Source: Candidatus Parepulonipiscium sp. PG-Nun2H_MBin03
Lineage (GTDB): Bacteria > Bacillota > Clostridia > Lachnospirales > Cellulosilyticaceae
Reading direction: 5' to 3'
Assembly: GCA_001995005.1 (NCBI GenBank)
Contig: MDJN01000174.1
Coordinates: 1 to 28,984, forward strand
DNA: 28,984 nt
Part shown: positions 1 through 7,028 of the stretch, in pieces
How the letters are laid out: each line of letters begins with the position of its first letter
Numbering within the stretch: position 1 is the first letter of the stretch
Translations under genes and position numbers: made by a program
The notes under the pieces: model-generated
What the model saw: the letters and a program-made list of their open reading frames with translations, nothing else
Database searches by the model: none
Told to the model about the DNA's origin: nothing

Positions 1-213
1 AGTTTTTTGCTTATAGTATATCATATCAAATATTAGTTGCCTAGGTTTGTTAATATTTTCTTAGTATAAAATATTAATATTTACAAATACTAATATTGGG
101 CAGGTTAATTTATTTTTTATCTTATAATATTTTCATGCAGTATTTAACTGCTATCAAAGATAGACTTAGATTAATTTTATATCCCAAAAATACTATAATA
201 TGAGGTGGACCTT
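1..213. other. AT-rich intergenic region before the coat gene
   Basis: No gene is visible here. An AT-only inverted repeat lies at 70-97, with 13-base arms, one mismatch and a 2-base loop. It could be the tail of an upstream transcript or a cruciform-prone spacer. A perfect TATAAT occurs at 123-128, but no matching -35 lies 16-18 bases upstream, so I do not call a promoter. Sporulation-sigma promoters, which a coat gene would be expected to use, could not be recognised with confidence. Confidence 0.4.
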
Positions 214-678
214 ATGCAACTTAACGACAAAGAAAAACAAGCATTAAAAGACTTACAATCTCAAGAAAAACTTTGCAAGGAAAAGTATGATAAATACGCT
301 CAACAAGCACATGACCCTGTTCTTACTAATTTATTTAATGAATTAGCAACAGAAGAACAACAACATTATGATTCATTAAATCAAGTATTAACTCAAGGGA
401 CTGTACCTCAAGTTAACTGCAACGACTCTAAAGGTAAAAATTATAATCCAACTGCAACTTATAGCCAAGGAGATAATTCTGCTTTTAAAACTGAAGATTC
501 TTTCTTAGCAACTGATTGTATTGCTACAGAAAAATTAGTTTCTGGAGAATATAATGATGATGTTTTTGTATTCGGTGATTCTGATGTACGTAAATTATTT
601 GCAGATATCCAAGTAGAAGAACAAAACCATGCAGAGATGTTATATAAATATAAAGTTTCTAACGGAATGGCTAATTAG
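214..678 (+). CDS. Ferritin-like spore coat protein (CotF-type)
   Basis: This is a 154-residue protein resembling the spore coat proteins of Clostridia that have a ferritin-like four-helix fold. Two helical halves each end in a Glu-Glu-Gln-x-His signature (EEQQH near residue 49, EEQNH near residue 141), and the second half carries ATEKLVSGEYN, typical of the family. Such proteins are deposited on the spore surface; metal binding is possible from the E-x-x-H pattern but unproven. The frame is open from a GTG at 205, but that codon lies inside the ribosome binding site GAGGTGG at 203-208, so I place the start at the ATG at 214, giving MQLNDKEKQ. The gene stands alone and converges on thiC. The family call is from recognised sequence pattern only. 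Confidence 0.75.
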   Translation: MQLNDKEKQALKDLQSQEKLCKEKYDKYAQQAHDPVLTNLFNELATEEQQHYDSLNQVLTQGTVPQVNCNDSKGKNYNPTATYSQGDNSAFKTEDSFLATDCIATEKLVSGEYNDDVFVFGDSDVRKLFADIQVEEQNHAEMLYKYKVSNGMAN

Positions 679-681
679 TTT

Positions 682-723
682 ATAACATAAAAAAGAGACC
701 CTAGAGTCTCTTTTTTATGTTAT
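682..723. terminator. Bidirectional terminator between coat gene and thiC
   Basis: A perfect 18-bp stem (682-699 with 706-723) encloses a 6-base loop. It has a GAGAC core flanked by six A on one side and six T on the other, so it gives a U-tract in both directions. It starts 4 bases after the coat stop codon and ends 8 bases before the thiC stop codon, serving both convergent genes. Confidence 0.9.
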
Positions 724-730
724 ATCTTTA

Positions 731-2023
731 TTATAATATATCAATAACTTCATCATTTAAAGCTTTATTCATACTTCTTACAGCACAAAATTTTCCACAC
801 ATAGAGCAAGTGTCTTCATGCTCTGGCATTCTATCTTCTCTAATTTTCTTAGCGGTTTCAGGGTCAATTGCACATTCCCACATACCTTCCCAATCTAGAT
901 TTCGCCTTGCGTCACTCATCTTATCATCAATATCTCTAGCATGCGGAATACCCTTTGCAATATCTGCGGCATGTGCTGCTATTTTACTTGCGATAATTCC
1001 TTGCTTAACGTCTTCTAAATTAGGCAATGCAAGATGCTCTGCTGGTGTTACATAACATAAAAATGCCGCACCAGCCATAGCTGCCACTGCTCCACCTATA
1101 GCAGATGTAATATGATCATACCCTGGTGCAATATCTGTAACCAATGGACCTAAAACATAAAACGGTGCACCCATACATATGGTTTGTTGTATTTTCATAT
1201 TAGCTTCCACTTGGTCTAACGGCATATGCCCTGGACCTTCCACCATCACTTGTACATCTTTTTCCCACGCTCTTTTAGTAAGCTCGCCTAATCTCACCAG
1301 CTCTTCAATTTGGCAAACATCCCCAGCATCTGCAAGGCAACCTGGTCTACACGCATCCCCTAAAGAAATTGTAACGTCATACTCACGGCAAATTTCTAAT
1401 ATATCATCATAATATTCATAAAATGGATTTTCCTCTCCCGTCATTGTCATCCACGCAAATACCAAAGAACCTCCACGAGATACAATATTCGTTTTCCGTT
1501 TATGCATTTTTATTTGGTCAATAGTCTTTCTGGTAATTCCACAATGCAGTGTTACAAAATCCACACCATCTTCAGCATGCAATCTTACTACGTCTATAAA
1601 ATCTTTTGCTGTTAATTCCTTTAAATCTTTTTGATAATGGATCACAGAATCATATACAGGTACTGTCCCTATCATTGCCGGGCATTCAGATGTCAGTTTT
1701 CGCCTAAATCCTGTAGTGTCTCCATGAGAAGATAAGTCCATAATAGCCTCAGCCCCCATGTTAACTGCTTCCATAACCTTTTTCATCTCAACGTCATAGT
1801 CCTTGCAGTCTTTAGAAACACCTAGGTTAACGTTAATCTTAGTTCGTAACATAGAACCTACACCATTGGGTTCAATACACTTATGATTTTTATTTGCACA
1901 TATTGCAATTTTTCCTGTGGCAACGTTTTCACGTATAAATTCTACGTCTCTAAATTCTTTTTTTGCCACATTCTCCATTTCTTTTGTAATTATACCCTTT
2001 CTTGCAGCTTCCATTTGCGTCAT
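731..2023 (-). CDS. thiC: Phosphomethylpyrimidine synthase ThiC
   Basis: ThiC is a radical-SAM enzyme that converts aminoimidazole ribotide into hydroxymethylpyrimidine phosphate for thiamine synthesis in the cytoplasm. The 430-residue length matches the short form common in Clostridia and Archaea, without the N-terminal extension of the E. coli protein. Recognisable blocks are GVGSMLRTKINVNLG near residue 55, DLSSHGDT, TLHCGITRKT, GEENPFYEYYD, VEGPGHMPLD and YVTPAEHLALP. The [4Fe-4S] cluster motif sits at the C terminus as CSMCGKFC (C406, C409, C413), a C-x2-C-x3-C spacing. The ATG is preceded by AGGAGG. No other thiamine gene is in the window, and the short leader shows no TPP riboswitch, which is unusual for thiC in Firmicutes. 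Confidence 0.96.
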   Translation of the reverse strand: MTQMEAARKGIITKEMENVAKKEFRDVEFIRENVATGKIAICANKNHKCIEPNGVGSMLRTKINVNLGVSKDCKDYDVEMKKVMEAVNMGAEAIMDLSSHGDTTGFRRKLTSECPAMIGTVPVYDSVIHYQKDLKELTAKDFIDVVRLHAEDGVDFVTLHCGITRKTIDQIKMHKRKTNIVSRGGSLVFAWMTMTGEENPFYEYYDDILEICREYDVTISLGDACRPGCLADAGDVCQIEELVRLGELTKRAWEKDVQVMVEGPGHMPLDQVEANMKIQQTICMGAPFYVLGPLVTDIAPGYDHITSAIGGAVAAMAGAAFLCYVTPAEHLALPNLEDVKQGIIASKIAAHAADIAKGIPHARDIDDKMSDARRNLDWEGMWECAIDPETAKKIREDRMPEHEDTCSMCGKFCAVRSMNKALNDEVIDIL

Positions 2024-2061
2024 TGTTAAATCCTCCTATTTTTAATTATATACTTTACTCC

Positions 2062-2090
2062 AAAAAGCTTGTTTTGGCAAGGGCTTTTTT
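2062..2090 (-). terminator. Terminator between spoIID and thiC
   Basis: On the minus strand the arms AAAAAG-CC-CTTG and CAAG-CTTTTT pair around a CCAAAA loop, leaving a two-base CC bulge and a run of T. It lies just after the SpoIID stop codon (2116) and before thiC, so it most likely ends the SpoIID transcript. A TATAAT follows at 2050-2045 on the minus strand and might start thiC, but no good -35 accompanies it. Confidence 0.6.
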
Positions 2091-2115
2091 GCAAAGTTAA
2101 GTAAGTATATATATT

Positions 2116-4551
2116 CTATAAATAACCAATTTCTATATCTACATAATAATGTTTCAATATCTCATCATATGTATATCCTAAGTCCACCATTCCTTTAACT
2201 CCTTCTTGACTCATACCAACACCGTGACCATTACCCCCGCCATATATTTTCAACTGGGAAATAGCACCATTTTTATCATAAGTCTTTTCATATGTAAAAA
2301 ATGCACTAGGCAATAAAGATAAATCATTTATCACAGAACCATCTGCACGTGTTACCCCAATTTTACCGTAACTTTCACTTAATTTATTCGGAGCTAAAAT
2401 CGTTCTTATCAAGTATTCTGTATCTACTAAAATAGCTTCTTTTGAACCCACTATTAGCAGCGACATAATGTTTCCACCCTCGCCTCTTTCTACTACTTCT
2501 ATATCTTGTACTGTACCTATACTATCTACTACGCCACTTTCCCATTTATTTACGTTTAATCTTCTAACCGTATCTGGATATATGCTAGTTAAAGTTTGTA
2601 TACAATTGTTTATTATATTCGATAACTCGTCTCCATTATAGGTTACTTCCCATCTAAACCATGGGGCATCACTATCAAATGCATCTATTTCGCCAGGGGT
2701 GAGCGTAAAAAAATCCCAAGCATCTTCTTCTGTTGTCATATCCATGGAAAAATCATCTAGGTATTGTGCTTGTGATGATAAATAAATAGGTGTGCTGGTT
2801 GGAAAAGTTGACCCCGCCCAGACTTCACCAAAATTAGCACTGTATCCGGCAGATGTGCTATAAAAATTTCCGCTTATAACCTTGTTATCATATTTTAGCA
2901 CCATACCACTTGTATCTTTTGCAGCTTGTAATGATATGTCATCTATCTTCACATTATTATACACTTGGCTCGCTATAGTATCATCTACATTGCCTCCATA
3001 CTGCGTAAATTTTGATGTAGCCCCTGTTACTAATGCGTAACTTCTTGCTGATATAGCTTGCACCTTACAAGCTTCTAAGCCAAAGCTTGTTGGCATCTCA
3101 CTAGGTATAACTCTTGCTATATAATTATCCATATCAACTTCATTTATTATAATGTATCCATCTTGTTCTTTATATATTTCAATACTTCCCACATAAGTCG
3201 GATTTATATTTTGTCTTACTATGCTAGTTATAGTATATCCTGAAGTATAATTTTCACTAAATTTTATCTTCTCTCCCACATCAAAATCAAACTTATCTAG
3301 CTCAAATTCATCATTAGGCCCTAAACTTATTATTTTATCATTATATACAAACTGTGTCTCATCTTGTGATATTAACTTTATATTTTTATGAGTATATCCG
3401 CCTAAACTATCTTCAGATACAACTATGCGTACATTATCCATTGTAGGCTCTTTAAGTATGCTAAGACTTGTTATTTTATCGTCTTTTAAGCTATAACTTA
3501 CTTGTGTACCTGTCGCAACTTTCGATATATTATCTGCTCCAAATATTTCCACGCTATCAAAAAAGAATTTGCCGGATTTTGCAAATTCTATGTAATCATT
3601 TGTAATTCTAAGCACCGTATCTCCTAACTGATCTAAATATTTAGTAAAAGATATTACTGTGCCATCTTGTATTTCTAGATTTACTAAACTTCCTTTATCT
3701 GCCTCGTTAAAATTACTATGTTTATACTGCATCTCTATGTCATATGTTTTTATTGTAATGGTATCACCTAATACATCTACAATATAACAGCCTTCTATTA
3801 TTCCGGTATGATGTGTAATTTGATTAATGCCCAGTATATAATTATCTGAGACTACAACTTCTAATGTATTATCTACTAATGGTTCTAATATAAATCCGTG
3901 ATAGTCATAAATTCCGTCGCTAGTTAGTACATTCCAAGTTGCTAAATTATCTGCTGATGTGCTAATTACACTTAAAGTTTTGGTTTGTAATACATTTGAT
4001 TTTCCTATAGTTTCTAGACTGCTTTGATATATATCTAAAAACTGCTCAAAAGGTATTGATTCTTCTAGTAAACTAACTTGCGTATTTAAAGAATATCCAT
4101 CGCCTAATATCTGGTTAATTATCTGAGTTGCCTTATCATGTGTCATAACTACGTTTGCATTTTCTTCTGTTAAAAAGTCAAATCTCGTATCAGCTTTTAA
4201 CACCCTGTAATACTTACTATACCAATTATCTTGTGGTATATCTACAAATTCTTCTGAGTGTAAAGTTGTTGCTAAAATTTTTACTGCATTCGCCTCAAAA
4301 AATGGCATTGTATAACTTTCGCTTATTTCTTCTGCAGAATTACTAAATAAATTTTTTACAAAGTCGGTTGCATTATTTACGCCTGTCTTAATTCCTGTCG
4401 GCACAACACTCCATGCATCAACTGATGTTGGGTTAAAATAGTAATACCCTCCTACAACAGCAATCAATAAACATATAATCAATAGTCCATTACCTTTAGG
4501 TTCCTCGTATCTTTGCCTCCTACTTCCACGCCTTTGTACATTTCCTCGCAT
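2116..4551 (-). CDS. spoIID: SpoIID/LytB-domain protein with large N-terminal extension
   Basis: SpoIID is a membrane-anchored peptidoglycan lytic transglycosylase needed for engulfment during sporulation. This 811-residue protein has a basic N terminus, one membrane anchor (residues ~22-39), about 410 residues of extracytoplasmic beta-rich sequence of unknown role, then a SpoIID domain from about residue 455. The domain shows DNYIARVIPSEMPTSF, whose Glu485 matches the proposed catalytic Glu of SpoIID, followed by EACKVQAISARSYAL, and ends with the family signature GHGVGMSQEG and YDEILKHYY. The open frame extends to a TTG at 4569, but that stretch contains AGGAGGAAGG, so the ATG at 4551 is the start. 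At more than twice the length of B. subtilis SpoIID (about 343 residues), it could be either SpoIID itself or a related cell-wall protein; the symbol is therefore tentative. Confidence 0.8.
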   Translation of the reverse strand: MRGNVQRRGSRRQRYEEPKGNGLLIICLLIAVVGGYYYFNPTSVDAWSVVPTGIKTGVNNATDFVKNLFSNSAEEISESYTMPFFEANAVKILATTLHSEEFVDIPQDNWYSKYYRVLKADTRFDFLTEENANVVMTHDKATQIINQILGDGYSLNTQVSLLEESIPFEQFLDIYQSSLETIGKSNVLQTKTLSVISTSADNLATWNVLTSDGIYDYHGFILEPLVDNTLEVVVSDNYILGINQITHHTGIIEGCYIVDVLGDTITIKTYDIEMQYKHSNFNEADKGSLVNLEIQDGTVISFTKYLDQLGDTVLRITNDYIEFAKSGKFFFDSVEIFGADNISKVATGTQVSYSLKDDKITSLSILKEPTMDNVRIVVSEDSLGGYTHKNIKLISQDETQFVYNDKIISLGPNDEFELDKFDFDVGEKIKFSENYTSGYTITSIVRQNINPTYVGSIEIYKEQDGYIIINEVDMDNYIARVIPSEMPTSFGLEACKVQAISARSYALVTGATSKFTQYGGNVDDTIASQVYNNVKIDDISLQAAKDTSGMVLKYDNKVISGNFYSTSAGYSANFGEVWAGSTFPTSTPIYLSSQAQYLDDFSMDMTTEEDAWDFFTLTPGEIDAFDSDAPWFRWEVTYNGDELSNIINNCIQTLTSIYPDTVRRLNVNKWESGVVDSIGTVQDIEVVERGEGGNIMSLLIVGSKEAILVDTEYLIRTILAPNKLSESYGKIGVTRADGSVINDLSLLPSAFFTYEKTYDKNGAISQLKIYGGGNGHGVGMSQEGVKGMVDLGYTYDEILKHYYVDIEIGYL

Positions 4552-4569
4552 ATACCTTCCTCCTAACAA

Positions 4570-4752
4570 ATTTTTTGATCGGTTTCTTTACTTTGGTTTT
4601 TTCTCTAACAATAAATTAGTCGTCTTTGAACATTAGTTATAGAAGAAAACTTCATTCAGTTGGGGTTAGAACCCCACTGAATGTTAGTTGCCTTCAGATA
4701 AATTAACTGATATATTATATGCATAGCTTGTACAATTCATTACAAAAAGACA
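4570..4752. other. Spacer between 6S-like RNA and spoIID, with a strong hairpin
   Basis: No gene is seen. The main feature is an inverted repeat at 4653-4683: 14 paired bases with a single bulged base and a 2-base loop, with a GGGGTT/AACCCC core. Neither side has a good T-run, so it is either a weak terminator or a leader structure of the spoIID mRNA. I could not identify a convincing sigma-E or sigma-A promoter for spoIID here. Confidence 0.45.
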
Positions 4753-4776
4753 ATAAAAAAACGCCTCTAGGCGTTT
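4753..4776 (-). terminator. Terminator of the 6S-like RNA
   Basis: AAACGCC and GGCGTTT pair around a TAGA loop and run into TTTTTTT on the minus strand. This is the first terminator downstream of the V-ATPase operon as well. Confidence 0.85.
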
Positions 4777-4982
4777 AAAATTTCATTTCCCCATCTTGCC
4801 GTCCTCGCAATTTTGACGCCCTAGCATAGCTAGGTGGGTGACTAAGTCCAAACTATTGCCTTCCCCTGCGCAAAGCGTATTAGGTTGGGGCCCGACATTG
4901 TTTTTCGCATATCCGTCTCCCTGAGTTGAGTTGTAGGTTCAAAATAACGAGTCATCGTACAACACAGGTTAATGTTTTATTA
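4754..4982 (-). ncRNA. ssrS: Probable 6S RNA
   Basis: 6S RNA folds like an open promoter and binds the housekeeping RNA polymerase, damping transcription in stationary phase. The transcript predicted here is about 225 nt. Its two ends can pair into a long closing stem: TTGT with GCAA, CTCG with CGAG, and TTTTGA (near 4942) with TCAAAA (near 4812). A short stem-loop CCTAGC-tat-GCTAGG sits on the 3' side of the would-be central bubble, as in 6S RNAs, and CGC/GCG and CCT/AGG pairings form an apical arm. GC content is higher than the surroundings and no frame codes. It has its own promoter and terminator. Motifs of RNase P, tmRNA, SRP RNA and common riboswitches are absent. The assignment rests on fold and recalled sequence resemblance; a covariance search would settle it. 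Confidence 0.62.
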
Positions 4983-4988
4983 CATATT

Positions 4989-5017
4989 ATTATATCCTTA
5001 ATTTCTTAAAAATACAA
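4989..5017 (-). promoter_or_regulatory. Promoter of the 6S-like RNA
   Basis: On the minus strand TTGTAT (5017-5012) is followed after exactly 17 bases by a perfect TATAAT (4994-4989). The start would fall near 4982. The -35 begins 7 bases after the stop codon of the subunit D gene. Confidence 0.75.
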
Positions 5018-5023
5018 GGGGTA

Positions 5024-5629
5024 TTATCGTTTTATTTTCTTTAATCTAAAAAAATCTTCTCGTTCTTTTTCGTCTAGGCTCTCTTGTATTTGTTTAACTT
5101 GCTGATTATACTTAGGAATTTGTATATTTGATAGTGCATTTGTACGCTTTTGTGTCTTTTGAATTTCTTTTGCTATTTTAAAAATTGAATTTTCAAGCTC
5201 GGCTAATTCATATATCCTATATTGAGCTTCTTTAAATTTTAAAATCGCTTTATCAAAGGCCGTATTAGTTTCATAAAAGCTATAGTTAGGTTCCACATCT
5301 TCTTTTTTAAACTTAATAATAGGAATAGTAGTACCCATTACACTCTTTAAGAGCACCTCAAAATGCTCATCTTGAGGTATACTATATGTTATCTCTTCTA
5401 CTTTTTGAATTCCCATTATGATATTTGCATTTTGCAAAGCAAGATAAGCTTCTTGCATAATATCTGCAATATTAATTTGCATATTTTTTGCTTTCTCAAC
5501 AAGTTCCATCATCTCTCGAATTAATATATTTCGCTTTTTATCTAATAATTCATATCCCGACTTTGATAATTCAAGTGAGGATTTTGCTTTTATCAAATTT
5601 GACTTAGTAGGTGCCACTTGCATCGCCAT
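5024..5629 (-). CDS. atpD: V-type ATP synthase subunit D
   Basis: Subunit D is the central-shaft coiled coil that turns inside the A3B3 head and couples it to the membrane rotor. The 201-residue length is typical. The N terminus has the family pattern APTKSNLIKAKSSLELSKSG followed by LLDKKRNILIREMM, and a second long helix lies near the C terminus (NALSNIQIPKYNQQVKQIQ). It starts 3 bases after the subunit B stop; its AGGAGAG binding site lies in the last codons of subunit B, which suggests translational coupling. It is the last gene of the operon, and no terminator separates it from the 6S-like RNA. Confidence 0.93.
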   Translation of the reverse strand: MAMQVAPTKSNLIKAKSSLELSKSGYELLDKKRNILIREMMELVEKAKNMQINIADIMQEAYLALQNANIIMGIQKVEEITYSIPQDEHFEVLLKSVMGTTIPIIKFKKEDVEPNYSFYETNTAFDKAILKFKEAQYRIYELAELENSIFKIAKEIQKTQKRTNALSNIQIPKYNQQVKQIQESLDEKEREDFFRLKKIKR

Positions 5630-5632
5630 AAA

Positions 5633-7012
5633 CTACTCTCCTTTTTGATAATACTTTTCAATCAAGTCTTCTGGTATTCTATCTAGCTCTGTAACAGGTA
5701 AAACACTTAAGACTTCCCACCCAATATCTAACGTTTCAAATATACTTCTATTCTCATGTTGACCTTGTGCAATAAATCTTTCTTCAAATCTTCTGCCAAA
5801 TTCAAGATATTTTTTATCTATTTCACTAAGGTCATCCTCACCTATAATTTGTGCCAAAGACCAAATGTCTTGTACATGTGAATATGCCGCAAACAGCTGA
5901 TTTGTAAGATCTATATGGTCCTCTCTGGTATAATCTTTTCCTATACCATCTTTCATAAGACGAGATAAGGACGGCAAAACCGCAATTGGCGGATATACTT
6001 GCTTTTGATTTAGTTCTCTACTTAACACGATTTGCCCTTCTGTTATAAATCCTGTTAAATCAGGTATCGGATGTGTTATATCATCATTTGGCATAGTTAA
6101 TATAGGTATTAATGTAATTGAGCCCTCTCTATCTTCTAACATTCCCGCTCGTTCATATATAGTGGATAAATCACTATATAAATAACCTGGATACCCTTTT
6201 CTAGAAGGCACCTCACCTCTTATAGAAGACATCTCACGCAAAGCTTCTGCATAACTTGTCATATCTGTTATTACCACTAATACGTGCATGTTCTGCTCAA
6301 ATGCTAAATATTCAGCAGCCGTTAAAGCTGTTCTAGGCGTAGATATTCTTTCTACTATAGGGTCATCAGCAAGGTTTAGATACATCACTACGTGGTCTAA
6401 AACTCCAGACTCCTCAAAGCTTTGCTTAAAGTAATTTGCATCGTCATGTCTCACCCCCATGGCTCCAAAGACCACTGCAAAATTTTTCTCATTTGCTCCT
6501 TCAATTTTCGCTTGGTTAACTATTTGTACTGCAATTTCATTATGTGCCATACCGTTTCCCGAAAATATCGGTAGCTTTTGCCCTCTTATTAAAGTTATTA
6601 GTGCGTCAATTGCAGATATACCTGTTTGTATAAAGTTGCGAGGATATTTTCTAGCTACAGGATTAATTGGTCGTCCATTTATGTTTGATTGACGTTGTGA
6701 AACTATATTCAAACCTCCATCTATAGGTTTGCCAACTCCGTTAAATACTCTGCCTAATATATCAAGACTTAGCGGTATTTCAAGTGGCTTACCTGTAAAT
6801 TGTACCATAACATTTTGTGTTGAAATGCCTGTTGTCCCCTCAAACACTTGTACAACAACATAATCCCCTTCTATCTTAATAACTTTACCATATCTAATCT
6901 CTTGTTGGTCTACAGTAATTTTTACAAACTCACCATAAGCTACGTTTGTCACACCTGTCAACATAATCAGAGGTCCTTCAATTCTATCTAATTTTAAATA
7001 TTCTTTAAACAC
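5633..7012 (-). CDS. atpB: V-type ATP synthase subunit B
   Basis: Subunit B is the non-catalytic partner that alternates with subunit A in the cytoplasmic A3B3 ring. The 459 residues match the family. The nucleotide-binding fold is recognisable, but the P-loop position reads SGNGMAHNEIAVQI near residue 150 and lacks the Walker A lysine, as expected of subunit B. Other signatures are GVRHDDANYFK, DMTSYAEALREMSS, GYPGYLYSDLSTIYERAG and LPSLSRLMKDGIG. The start is a GTG at 7012 (VFKEYLKLDRIEGP) with AGGAGG 9 bases upstream; the A-to-B gap is 16 bases. Confidence 0.97.
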   Translation of the reverse strand: MFKEYLKLDRIEGPLIMLTGVTNVAYGEFVKITVDQQEIRYGKVIKIEGDYVVVQVFEGTTGISTQNVMVQFTGKPLEIPLSLDILGRVFNGVGKPIDGGLNIVSQRQSNINGRPINPVARKYPRNFIQTGISAIDALITLIRGQKLPIFSGNGMAHNEIAVQIVNQAKIEGANEKNFAVVFGAMGVRHDDANYFKQSFEESGVLDHVVMYLNLADDPIVERISTPRTALTAAEYLAFEQNMHVLVVITDMTSYAEALREMSSIRGEVPSRKGYPGYLYSDLSTIYERAGMLEDREGSITLIPILTMPNDDITHPIPDLTGFITEGQIVLSRELNQKQVYPPIAVLPSLSRLMKDGIGKDYTREDHIDLTNQLFAAYSHVQDIWSLAQIIGEDDLSEIDKKYLEFGRRFEERFIAQGQHENRSIFETLDIGWEVLSVLPVTELDRIPEDLIEKYYQKGE

Positions 7013-7028
7013 CTGTTCACTCCTCCTT

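Noticed and set aside
731..800. Unusual C-x2-C-x3-C spacing of the ThiC cluster motif as a defect
   Set aside because: The one-residue-shorter spacing compared with E. coli appears to be usual in the short ThiC form of Clostridia, as far as I recall, so it is not evidence of inactivity.
4200..4330. SLH-like domain in the N-terminal region of the SpoIID-family protein (VDIPQDNWYSKYY)
   Set aside because: Only one short stretch resembles an SLH repeat, and the remaining conserved positions are missing.
4552..4569. TTG start for the SpoIID-family protein; likewise the upstream starts at 205, 9423, 14426, 20328 and 27300 for other genes
   Set aside because: In each case a Shine-Dalgarno sequence lies within or directly against the extra codons, with a well-spaced ATG behind it, so the longer form cannot use that binding site.
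4754..4982. RNase P RNA, tmRNA, SRP RNA, T-box or riboswitch
   Set aside because: The diagnostic motifs of these families were looked for and not found, and the transcript has its own terminator without a downstream controlled gene at the right distance.
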